Shown here: positions 53,650 through 62,857 of the stretch, piece after piece
How positions within the stretch are numbered: position 1 is the stretch's first letter
Layout: every line of letters starts with the position of its first letter
Assembly: GCA_028689065.1 (NCBI GenBank)
Contig: JAQTWX010000001.1
Coordinates: 62,001-126,000 of the forward strand
DNA length: 64,000 nt
Source: Candidatus Altimarinota bacterium
GTDB taxonomy: Bacteria; Patescibacteriota; Gracilibacteria; BD1-5; UBA2023
Direction: 5' to 3'
The notes under the pieces: model-generated
Told to the model about the DNA's origin: nothing
Databases searched by the model: none
Seen by the model: only the letters and a program-made list of their open reading frames with translations
Position numbers and translations under genes: made by a program

Positions 53650-54840
53650 TTATAAAAGATGAGCAATTGATTCATGTGGTCGAGCAGTATTGAGACGAAT
53701 CGTTCCACCATCAAATGTATACGGAGATGGAATAAGCTCAAGCGAACCAAGAGACGGAAGATTATTTTGTTTTTCGAGTCCGTAGAACTCTTTTCCACGA
53801 TTCACTATAAATGATGCATCTTCTGGATAATACCCATTCTTCGTATAGAATTCTATACTTTCTCGTACAAGATCTCCTTCGATTCCTGGGTAAATCTTAT
53901 TGAAAAAACCTGGTTTAATAATCTCATCAACCGTATATCCAACCATTGCGGCATATGCAGGACTTACTCGTTTTATAGATCCTTGTTTATCAACAATAGT
54001 CAGAGGAAATGGACTGTTTTTAATAATATCATTCGCCATTTCTAAAAACATCAGCAACCAACTTAATTCTATTGCTAGGGTATTATCTTTTGCTGAATTA
54101 TGTTCAAATATAGAAGATATCTGACCTTTGAGTCGTACTATAAGCGCATCGGATGATGGTTGAGCATAATGCACGAGATCTATATACTCAGAACGAACGG
54201 TATCAGTAAAGTTATAAATATTCGTAAGCATCATTCTTTGTTCTTCTGATAATCCTGTTCCATTCATACCAATTCGGACTTCTATCTGTCCACCATGTGG
54301 ATGATTAAATTGTTTTTTGTACCAAAAAAAGGCTGGCTTATCTCCGTCGTCATTTACTGGAAGTTTATCCATTTCGATAAATTTTGAAGTATATCCGGAT
54401 TCATTTGTAAATCCTTCAATAGTTTCTGGAGTATATACTTCTGACATAAGTTTTGATGCAGGAGTCTCTAGTTTCTCTGAAAGATTCGCACCGAAATTGG
54501 CAAGATATACCGAATTGGCAAACTGGAGTTTCCATTCCTCAGAACCTGATGTTCTATAAAAGATATTGAAAGCATGTTGATTATGTTCCAATACATTCAG
54601 TCCTGAAGTTTTAGTAATACGAGTTCTTGCGAGTGCATCAATTAGAGCAGCTGACATCTGAATAGATTCAAAATCATCATCAGAAAAACTAATACCTTCT
54701 TCTACGAGTTTTTCCTGAAAAGAACTGATATAACCATGAAAATTAGTTTCAGTAGTATAAAAACTTTTTCCAAATCATCCACGAAAACTTTCCCCTTCTG
54801 TAATAGCTTCTTGCGGTAAAAGTCCTTCAAAAATATTCAT
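53650..54840 (-). CDS. PAS-domain sensor-like protein without output domain
   Basis: The 396-residue frame has one TGA (FRGGFGKS). A C-terminal PAS domain (about 245-360) shows FPLTIVDKQGSIKRVSPAYAAMVGYTVDEI. The N-terminal 230 residues are unrecognised; the start SFRGG...FYTTETNFHGY is soluble. No kinase, cyclase or DNA-binding domain is seen. The PAS-GGDEF gene follows after 16 bases, so this may sense a signal and act on it. Confidence 0.8.
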
Positions 54841-54874
54841 ATTCTACGGTAGTAAAAAATAATCTATATTCTTT

Positions 54875-54902
54875 ACTATAGCGAAAATATATTATCTGGC
54901 AA
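54875..54902 (-). promoter_or_regulatory. promoter of the PAS / PAS-GGDEF pair
   Basis: On the minus strand TTGCCA, 16 bases, TATAGT, ending 35 bases before the ATG at 54840. Confidence 0.55.
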
Positions 54903-54910
54903 GTTTTTAT

Positions 54911-55975
54911 CTAAAAAATTTTCTGATATTCCCGCTTCTTTCCGCTCTCCACCACTCATTTTGTTCCAGAAAAAATTCGTTCCGCATTGTTCATGCAGAT
55001 ATTTTGTCTCGTTTCTTCACTCAAACACTCGAGAAATACATCGTATCGGTGATTGATAACCCCCATTTTATGAAAGTTTCCGATAACATCAGAACCTATG
55101 AGTATACGAGTAGAAAATCGTTCCGTAAGCTCAATCCATTCAGGATCGGGAATCCCATTTTTACATATAATTTCATCGAAAATAATCCAAGAGTAATCAA
55201 CATGAAGTCCTGGATATTGGAGTAAGAGTCGTTCTATCATCTTCTTATAAAATGGTGCATAGACACGACGAGAGATTCCACAGTGAGCAAATATCATCTT
55301 CATACGAGGAAATTCACGAAGGATTTCTTCAAGCTCATGGAGATACTTTGGACGATCTGCAATCCATGTGGTGGAGATATTATTATGTATAGAAACGGGC
55401 AAATCATATTTATCCGCAAACTCAAAAATCGGATAAAGTGCCTTGCTATTGATACGGGGAACATCACCATTTGTAAGAAGTGTCAAATCATCATGTCGAA
55501 GAAGGATTTCTCCAATTCCACTCCAGACACCCGGATAGAGTTTATACATTCGTTCTATATGCTTTATAGCGTGCTTATCAGCAGGATTAAATCCGCATAT
55601 GAGTGGATAAATCCGTTTCTGATTTTCAGGAGAGAGCGTTTTGTATTCTTCTGCTATAATAGTATCTGTGGCACTATAATAATAACATTCACTATCATCA
55701 TCCAAATAGTACTCTGGAGCTTCCCGTTCGTATTCGGACCATTGTTTTGTTACTGGAAGTCCAAATACTACCGCTTTTTGTATATTTGCTGCATCCATAT
55801 GTGCGATAAGAGCATCGAATCCCTTTGTTTCCTGAAGAAAATTCACTGCATGCACATGGGAATCAACCATCGGATATCTCGACCCCCCGAGAGGCTCCAA
55901 TGCCTTTTTTCCAGACTCGACAATAGCTTCTATTTTATCATTATCCAATCCTATGAGCAGAGATTCGTGGAGCAT
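54911..55975 (-). CDS. amidohydrolase family TIM-barrel protein
   Basis: The 354-residue frame has one TGA near the C-terminus (SGTKGVVES). Metal-site features are VDSHVHAV (His-x-His), SIHNNIS, FAHCGISRR and IGSDVIGN, which follow the amidohydrolase order. The reaction is not evident; the family includes hydrolases and decarboxylases. It starts 3 bases after the 253-residue gene and ends with TAG. Confidence 0.82.
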
Positions 55976-55978
55976 AAA

Positions 55979-56740
55979 TTAGTTTTTTATATATTGTAAG
56001 AGTATATTTTCTTTTTCTTGCGTAAGTTTCGGGAGAAAATGATGAAGTGTTTTGTCTTTCCGAATAACAGTACGAATTTCTTCGGGAGTAAAAAGAGGAA
56101 TAAAATCTTCAGATTTTTCATTACTCAGAGCCTTTAAAACATAGAAAAAATCTTCTGGTGTATAAACACAGGATTTTATAAAAGAAAGTTCAAGTAAATC
56201 TGCAAGGATATTTTTATTCTCGTCGGAAAGAAAATGGAAAACTTTGTAGATGTCAGTTCCATAAGTAAAAAGCGACTGGAGAAATTCTTTTCCGAGTATA
56301 TCTATGACGAGTTTTTCTCCTTCTCCAAATATCCATTCGAGAATATTTCCGAGATCATCTGGAGTGTCGATAATCTGAATAAGTCCTTTGTATCGGATAC
56401 TCTTTATAATACGCTTCTTATCATTTTCTTCAGGAATACTTGCAAGCAAACTTCCAAGATGTGTCGATTTCTCGATAACACGAGAGAGAGTATCTCCCAT
56501 CTTAATAAGGAGAAGAAAGCGGTTCTTATACTCCATATGTTTCATACAAAGAAGGAGTCCTTTGTATGTGAGAATGATGTCCATGAGCTTTTCATCCAGA
56601 CTCATAATAATATGACGATGGAGCGTAAAAGAATCGTCCGATGCTGCAATCAAATCGATAATAAGAGCAAGTTCCTCTTCATTATGAATGAGATACTCCT
56701 TTTCTCCAAGAGTAAAACTATGAATAGTCAATGAAGCCAT
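55979..56740 (-). CDS. unknown 253-residue helical protein
   Basis: A complete frame with no TGA. It is mostly helical with repeated D/E-Leu-rich pairs (GLIQIIDTPDDLGNILEWI, SCVYTPEDFFYVLKAL), suggesting a solenoid-like fold, and no membrane segment. It lies between htpX (3 bases) and the amidohydrolase (3 bases), so it is cotranscribed with them. No family is recognised. Confidence 0.75.
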   Translation of the reverse strand: MASLTIHSFTLGEKEYLIHNEEELALIIDLIAASDDSFTLHRHIIMSLDEKLMDIILTYKGLLLCMKHMEYKNRFLLLIKMGDTLSRVIEKSTHLGSLLASIPEENDKKRIIKSIRYKGLIQIIDTPDDLGNILEWIFGEGEKLVIDILGKEFLQSLFTYGTDIYKVFHFLSDENKNILADLLELSFIKSCVYTPEDFFYVLKALSNEKSEDFIPLFTPEEIRTVIRKDKTLHHFLPKLTQEKENILLQYIKN

Positions 56741-56743
56741 AAA

Positions 56744-57658
56744 TTATATTTGGTAATTATTCTCCAAGTTTTTTATACGGTCCCCGAGATCTGGATGGGA
56801 CATAAAAAGTGTCATGAATCCTTTCTCAGAATGAATCTTGAATGTCGCGAGTTTTCCATCGTCCACGATTTCTTTGTTTGCGACGATGTACTGGAGTCGT
56901 TTGAGTGCGAGTATCATCTTGTCTTTCCCAACGAGTCGTGAACTTCCTTCATCCGCACGATACTCACGATAGCGGGAAAATGCCATAAGTACGAGAGAAG
57001 CGAGAATTCCGAGAGCTATTTCCAGAACCATAACAGTCAGAAAATATCCCCATCCCTGTCCTTCTTCGTTTTTGAAGACGGTTTTATCTATGATACTTCC
57101 GATAATTCGAGCGAAAAATATAACAAAGGTATTGAGAACTCCTTGTAACAAAGTCATAGTAACCATATCTCCATTGAGGATATGACTCATCTCGTGAGCG
57201 ATAACTCCTTCGATTTCTGGAGCAGTCATGCTATTTAAAAGTCCAGTAGAAACCGCAACGAGCGATTTATTTTTAGATGGACCCGTTGCAAAGGCATTGG
57301 GGTCAGAGCTCTCGTACACTCCCACTTCCGGCATAGTGATGTTATTTTGTTTAGCGAGCTGTGCAACAGTCGTATATACGAGCTGTGCCTTCGGTTCATA
57401 ATCCATGAGCCGACTCTCGGACATAGGCTCTATATTATACGCTCGTTTTGCCATCCATCGGGATATAGCAAGACTCAAGAATGATCCTGCAAAACCGAAG
57501 AGGAGAGCGAATATAAAGAGACTCTGATATCCATTGTTCAAATTTGGAGTAACTTGTACACCAAAGTAGCGTTCAAGCACAAATATTAGTGCTGTGACAA
57601 TAAGGATGATGGCAAGATTTGTCGCCAAGAAGAGAAGAATACGTTTGAGAAAGTTCAT
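56744..57658 (-). CDS. htpX: zinc metalloprotease HtpX
   Basis: The 304-residue membrane protease has two N-terminal segments, the HEMSH zinc motif at 155-159, two further segments, and the downstream ligand Glu region RYREYRADEGSSR. HtpX degrades misfolded membrane proteins. No TGA is used. Confidence 0.95.
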   Translation of the reverse strand: MNFLKRILLFLATNLAIILIVTALIFVLERYFGVQVTPNLNNGYQSLFIFALLFGFAGSFLSLAISRWMAKRAYNIEPMSESRLMDYEPKAQLVYTTVAQLAKQNNITMPEVGVYESSDPNAFATGPSKNKSLVAVSTGLLNSMTAPEIEGVIAHEMSHILNGDMVTMTLLQGVLNTFVIFFARIIGSIIDKTVFKNEEGQGWGYFLTVMVLEIALGILASLVLMAFSRYREYRADEGSSRLVGKDKMILALKRLQYIVANKEIVDDGKLATFKIHSEKGFMTLFMSHPDLGDRIKNLENNYQI

Positions 57659-57719
57659 AATTTAAAAAGATAATTTTTAAAAAAGGAAGTATATGAAAAA
57701 ATATGAAAAAATCAAGAGA

Positions 57720-58979
57720 CTAGAGAAAATGTTCCAGTACGACAATTTGTTCCTCTGAAACCTCTTCAATATCGCGAATATACGGAATAAGAAAAGCAGA
57801 TGGGACGATATGAATATTTATTTTTCTCAGGAATTTTCTGAGAACATACACCTGAAAATATTTACAGCACGTTGCGAGGGGGGTGATGGGGTTGTTGGAA
57901 TGGACTGCTCGGAGAAATGCTCCGAGACCTGGATGTTTTGGAATCATCGCTTCGCTCTCAATTTTTGATGGGAATGGAGAGAGTAAGCCTAAATCGTGAT
58001 AAGTTACAATGGAAAAAATATCAGATTTCACCACTTCCCGAACCGTGAGTGGTCCGAGGAATCGACTCACACTGTGGAGCCAGACGACATCCGGTTGGAA
58101 CTCTCGGAGCTTTTTTCGGATGACAAATGTGGAAGTTATATTACAGAGAGAATACACGAGTCCTGCAAGACGGAGGAGTCTCGAGAATCGGCTTTTTCCT
58201 GAATCCCATCCAAATATTTCCACTTCATACCCGTGCTGTCGAAGGGTTTTTGCGATAGTTTGTACATGAGTTTCTATCCCTCCGAGGAGCGTCGTGTAAT
58301 CACTCGCGAGGAGGATTTTCTTGGTACTCGATGGGAGTATTTCCCGTACTTGTCATATCCATCGCTCTTCTGTGTACCTATCCGCGATACGTCTCGACTC
58401 GTGCGAAAGTGCATCCCATTCAGATTTCTCGGATCACAAGAGTGAGTCGAGAGAAGAATACTTCTCCGAAACTTCCATAATCGTCTGTGTAAGCACTTTT
58501 ATATTCTCTGAATCGCTCGGAGAAAATGGAATCGCGAGCTCCTTCGGAATAAATGAGGTGAGTCCTCCTTTACTGAAACCGATAACTGGAACTCCTTCCG
58601 AGAGAGATTCGAGTGCCGAGAGTCCGAAGGTTTCGAGGAATCGAGACGGCATAAGAGAGAAGTGGGATACTTGAAGTACGCTTCGTATCGCGAAGAGCGA
58701 TTGCCATCCGAAAAAGTATATTTTCGGAACTTCTCCTTCTTCCGAAGTTTCAAAAAGCTCTATCTTTTGAGTGATAGTCTCATCATTGAGGGACGAACAA
58801 TCCTCGAAAAAAGGTGTCCCAGCAAACTTCTGGAAGAGATTTTCTCGGAGAGAACCTTCCCCGAATATGAAGACATTTCCTGGAAGTTCCCCAGTTTTCT
58901 CCACTATCTCCGAAAGTGCCCCAACCACGAGGTCGAAGCCTTTTTCTTTTGCGAGACGTCAGAAGAATATGAAGTTCAT
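57720..58979 (-). CDS. GT4-like glycosyltransferase with swapped GT-B halves
   Basis: The 419-residue code-25 frame has four TGA codons. Residues 1-215 are the nucleotide-sugar-binding half that normally comes second: FIFFGRLAKEKGFDLVV at the very start, FIFGEGSLREN, then the E-x7-E motif ETFGLSALE (116-124) and SEGVPVIGFSKGG, ending in the usual EWDALSHESRRIADRY helix. Residues 220-419 are the half that normally comes first: KKILLASDYTTLLGGIETH, PDVVWLHS, YHDLGLLSP, VPSAFL. No missing half lies upstream or downstream. It probably transfers a sugar to a surface glycan. The order suggests circular permutation. Confidence 0.8.
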
Positions 58980-59051
58980 GGAGAATTTTAAAAGTACATT
59001 ATATAGTAGACTATGTACTATGTACTTTTTTGCAAATAATTTTTATGGTTT

Positions 59052-59231
59052 TTATACCTTTTCTTTACCTAAATCTTCGATTTCGAGCTCTTCAACTGTC
59101 ATCCATTCGATACTACTCTCTTTCAATCCATGCTTCTCATAGAGCAATTCCTCCATTTCCTCAATTTGCATCGGTTCATGCTCCAATACCTTCACTTTTG
59201 CATCCGTAAAATCCAGAATGATAGTTTTCAT
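59052..59231 (-). CDS. 59-residue acidic protein
   Basis: From MKTIILDFTDAKVKV the product has about a third acidic residues (EEMEELLYEKHGLKE). The β-α-α look and the acidity could suit a small partner or antitoxin-like protein, but nothing supports a specific function. It lies 72 bases before the glycosyltransferase and has a terminator-like hairpin just upstream. Confidence 0.6.
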   Translation of the reverse strand: MKTIILDFTDAKVKVLEHEPMQIEEMEELLYEKHGLKESSIEWMTVEELEIEDLGKEKV

Positions 59232-59276
59232 AAAAAAATCGTTAGATGATAAACGATCATGATCTAACGATTTTTT
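59232..59276 (-). terminator. terminator-like hairpin
   Basis: Stem AAAAAAATCGTTAGAT / ATCTAACGATTTTTT with a 14-base loop, between the nuclease gene and the small acidic gene. Confidence 0.7.
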
Positions 59277-59304
59277 GGGAAAATGCAAGTTTAATTTATG
59301 ACTA

Positions 59305-59790
59305 TTATTTAGTCTTCAGATTTATCTGATATTGAATCCTTTTCCCAGAAATAAGACTTTCCATTTCAGAAAGAGTTAGCAAATGGAATCAGAGTGTTTC
59401 TGGATGTAAAGAAATAAAACAAAATTTAAATCTCTCACCAAGAAAACGAGCAAGATTAAATTCATTTTCTGTCGCTCAGAAGAAGAAACCATTCGGATTA
59501 TTTGGTAACTTTTTCTTTGTGGTTTTAAGTTCAATAAGAACTATTTCGGATATATCTCAGATTTCTATTTCAGATAATCCAGAATAAACATCTGGCACAA
59601 GCACTAAATCAAAGGCTTTGGAAAATCTTTTCTCTATACCCATAGCTTCCATAATAAGCCTTCTACTTTCTTTACTCGGCGAACGAAATCTCTTATCTTG
59701 CTCTAACAAAAAAGCAATAGCTTCTTTTTCTGTATTAAGATTATCGAAAGTTATCTTGTACGAATGTGCTCATTTTATTGGTTCTGTCAT
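59305..59790 (-). CDS. PD-(D/E)XK-like nuclease domain protein
   Basis: The 161-residue code-25 frame (four TGA codons) shows FDLVLVPDVYSG, then EIVLIELKTTKKK: an Asp followed by E-x-K, the metal-binding pattern of the restriction-enzyme-like fold. Then comes GFFFGATENEFNLAR and RFKFCFISLH. Fold and function are inferred from this pattern only. It lies 35 bases after the GIY-YIG gene and looks like part of the same unit. Confidence 0.65.
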
Positions 59791-59825
59791 TTTTGGCACG
59801 AAGAAATAATAAAATATAAAACTAT

Positions 59826-60695
59826 TTATTTCAGGGTTTTTCGTTCCATTTCATCGAGAGTTTTTCATTCTTCTGTTTTCCATTCTGTCCAACCATTTGC
59901 AGAACGAGCAAGAACAAAAGAAGCAGCAGAACTTGGGCTATTGAAAATATAATCTTCTAAAAATATGAAAGTATCGGTGTTATATTCTTTGATAACTCCT
60001 TTTTCTAAAAGATTTATTTGAAAACTCTTATACCATCCGTCAGCGACGGAACCCTTGGCAATTTCTATTTTCGCAAGCGAACCTTTTTGTACAAGAAATC
60101 ATTCTGAAATATAAACTCACGTTGCTTGAAATACAGGTCATTTAGATGATCATTTACAAATATATTTCCTTTCTTGTGCAAGAGATTCTATTTTAACCTC
60201 CGTCAATATTGGATAACCGAGAAAAGAAATAAGAAGCTCGATGTTATCGAGAAAATCTTCCATAGTATCAATCTGGTATTCAGGAAGGTTATTTATTTTC
60301 GGCTCAACAGAATTCTCCATAAGAAATACTTTTGCCTGTTTTGTTTTCTGTATTGCTCTTGCCTCAAGATATTTAATATCAGCTTTTGTTAGATTATTAT
60401 TCTGCGATATAAAAGCAATTGCAAAATTCCAAAAATCTTTTTTATTACCATGTGTTGCAATTCGTTCATATAAATTTTCAGCTTCACCAATATATACCAT
60501 ATCTTGTTGGTGAATATTTTTTCAGAAAAGAAAATATATTGCAGGATTGCTCGCTTCTTTTCTATCACTCATTTCTTTAAGGTTTGCTCGGGGAATTATA
60601 ATTCCTTTTCCAATCCAGCTTGAAAGTTCAATAGTTTTAATTCCAGCGGAATTTCCCTGAACAAGGTAAGTTATAAGAGTTTTTCAGCGAGCCAT
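59826..60695 (-). CDS. GIY-YIG nuclease domain protein with DUF4357
   Basis: The 289-residue frame has seven TGA codons. The GIY-YIG-type core is AIYFLFGKN, then MVYIGEAENLYERI and a helix with KADIKYLEARAI. The C-terminal DUF4357-like part reads SPSSAASFVLARSANGWTEWK. Such proteins are found near restriction and defence genes. The next gene is the PD-(D/E)XK-like protein, so the pair may be a nuclease cassette. Fine activity is unknown. Confidence 0.85.
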
Positions 60696-60739
60696 ATATA
60701 AAAAGTTTTAGATTTAAAATATTCTACTCAAGTTAAACC

Positions 60740-62011
60740 TTATTTCCCCTTCCTCTTCCCCACAAACACTCCCAATATCAGAAACAGAATGAGTGAAATA
60801 TACACGGACTCGAAGCTATGCAAGAAGAGGTTCATAGTAAGGACTGCTATAAATGAAGCGAAGAGTGCGGGCGAGAGTGGGAATATGAGCCAGGCGATGG
60901 TTCCTATAATGGCACAGAAGAGGACGAATGCGACAACTCCTCATTCGACCAATTGCTGGATATACCAACTCTCTGGGATGTAGTAATCCTCAGAGGCTTT
61001 TATATCTCCGCCGTAAATAGGATCGTCGGCGAGTTTTACGACATAGCGGTAAGCTGGTCCGGCGGTTCCGAGTCCTTGTCCCATTGGGTGTTCCTGGAAT
61101 CGTTCGATTCCCGTCATGGCACGATCGAAATGCCCCTGAGATGAACCAGATCGGAGGATAATCCGATCAATCGTCCCCTCGTATCGGAGGTAGAAAAGTC
61201 CTAAAAGAACAGCAAGGAGGAGTACGATATATATACTCTCTTTTTTGTATTTTCGCCAAATGGTTCCGAGGGAGAATATTACCAGAGTCACACACCCGAG
61301 AACGATTCCGATAAGTGCACTTCGCGAATATGTCAGAAATACCAGTCCGAGAAGTATGATGGACCAGATTCCTACGAGAAAATGGTATGCTTTTTTGGTT
61401 CGGAAATAGTGAGCGAGAAGTCCCAAGTAGACGATGATAAAATAGGCAGCAGGGTTCGGTCCGTCGAATATTCCCTGAAATCTTCTTACGCGGGCTCCGT
61501 CTATCCCGTGGTAAATAGGCGGTGTTCCTCCGAAGCTCCAGTTAGAGAGATTTGGCGAGAATCCGAAGTGGAGGAGGATGGTTTCGTGGAATACGAACCG
61601 TACGAGAATCCCTATAGCGAGTGCAGAGCTTGCCGAGATAAGGAATATTTTTACATACTGAGAGACACTTCCTACGAGGAGACCGCTTCCGTGTTTTGCC
61701 ACGAGAAAAGCGATGAGAAATTCGAAATCATACCGTCCGCCGTAAACGAGCGATGCAAGTCAGAGTCCATTAACCAGAGTAACTATCACAAGATATCCGA
61801 TGTACGAACCGATCAAATAATCGAGGATATCGAGCTTCGGAAATATTTTCCGTTTCCAGAAATCGAGTACGAGTACGATAATAAGCGTCCCGAGGAATAT
61901 CTCTTTGAAGAAATTTACCCCTGGAATGGCGAGTTTACTTCCGAGAAATACACTTGCAAGTACACTCCAAGGAAGGAGGATGAGAAATATGCGGAAAATA
62001 CGATCGAACAT
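60740..62011 (-). CDS. O-antigen ligase/polymerase-like membrane protein
   Basis: The 423-residue code-25 frame with two TGA codons has about ten membrane segments and a large outside loop (about residues 285-350, DRAMTGIERFQEHPMGQGLG...) with the GLG-type text of Wzy/WaaL ligases. It would link or polymerise surface polysaccharide. The glycosyltransferase downstream fits the same pathway. The gene is more GC-rich than the nuclease pair beside it. Confidence 0.85.
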
Positions 62012-62043
62012 GGTTTAGAAATTACGAGGTATGAGGAAATGCA

Positions 62044-62139
62044 AGCAAGTAGGATTTTCATTTCGATATTCATATGACCTTGGGAAATTTTCGCACATCA
62101 CTGGCTTCATATGGACGAGAAATAAAAACCCTACTTGCG
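62044..62139. repeat. long imperfect inverted repeat, copy 2
   Basis: Arms GCAAGTAGGATTTTCATTTC and the complement of GAAATAAAAACCCTACTTGC pair over about 33 bases with few mismatches, enclosing about 30 bases. Both arms match copy 1 at 11380-11464. It lies between the divergent ligase and ferredoxin genes. Confidence 0.6.
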
Positions 62140-62232
62140 AACTAGTAATAATTGATGATTTTGTATTTGCGAATTGTATGAAATTATATACAATACGCAA
62201 GCAAAAATTTTATTCTATTTTAATAAAAAATT

Positions 62233-62466
62233 ATGACTCAAATCGACCCAACAAAAGTTGCAGAAGTTGCTGCAACACTCAAGAGAAAACCAGTTGTATC
62301 CAGTGCATGTATCGGTTGCGGTGCGTGTGTTGCTATATCGGGAGATGTATTCGAGCTCAATGACGACGGGTACTCTATCGTCAAAGAACTTCCTGACTAC
62401 GAAGGGAAAGATGTGGACGATAGTATCGCTGCATGTCCTGTGAGCGCCATTAGTTGGTCTAAATAA
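62233..62466 (+). CDS. ferredoxin-like [4Fe-4S] protein
   Basis: This 77-residue protein has CIGC-GAC (residues 26-32, C-x2-C-x2-C) and a later ACPVSAI Cys, one cluster's worth. It is a small electron carrier. No TGA is used. Confidence 0.9.
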   Translation: MTQIDPTKVAEVAATLKRKPVVSSACIGCGACVAISGDVFELNDDGYSIVKELPDYEGKDVDDSIAACPVSAISWSK

Positions 62467-62488
62467 TTACTTCACTATCATAAAATCT

Positions 62489-62857
62489 ATGAATACAATA
62501 GCTAAAATACCAGAAGTTCTTCAAATCGAATTGGAAAATCCAGGTCTTTACAATCAAGCAGAAAGTGCATTCTCTGAAATTGTTCGTCTCTTAGAGAGAG
62601 ATAATATCCGTGTTCAAGATTATTTGAATAATGGGACCAATTTTTTAGAAGAAATGATACGTGTTGTACAAAGTTTTTTTCCAGTAAATGCCAATATTTT
62701 TCATACAGCATATTCTGGACTTTCCAAAAAAGACAAGGAAACTTTCCGTATTGCAAATATTCAACCTCTTCTTTCTATGCCTTTTAGTAAAAACCTACGA
62801 GCAAAAGAAGAACATTTCCTCCAAAGGTTTGAGTCAATTCTTGAAAAAAAAGGATAG
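62489..62857 (+). CDS. unknown 122-residue helical protein
   Basis: A complete frame with no TGA, all-helical look (FSEIVRLLERDN, FLEEMIRVVQSFF, LSKKDKETFRIAN). It follows ferredoxin by 22 bases. It ends in TAG at 62857 and converges with the metallo-beta-lactamase gene. Confidence 0.75.
   Translation: MNTIAKIPEVLQIELENPGLYNQAESAFSEIVRLLERDNIRVQDYLNNGTNFLEEMIRVVQSFFPVNANIFHTAYSGLSKKDKETFRIANIQPLLSMPFSKNLRAKEEHFLQRFESILEKKG

Noticed and set aside
57720-58979. Two separate partial glycosyltransferase genes or a frameshift
   Set aside because: The frame is continuous across the join with no stop, no internal start is well placed, and the total length equals one enzyme. Misassembly remains possible and is listed as a check.
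61382-62077. 231-residue plus-strand frame opposite the ligase gene
   Set aside because: It is antisense to a clear membrane protein, charged and low in complexity; a shadow of the real gene.
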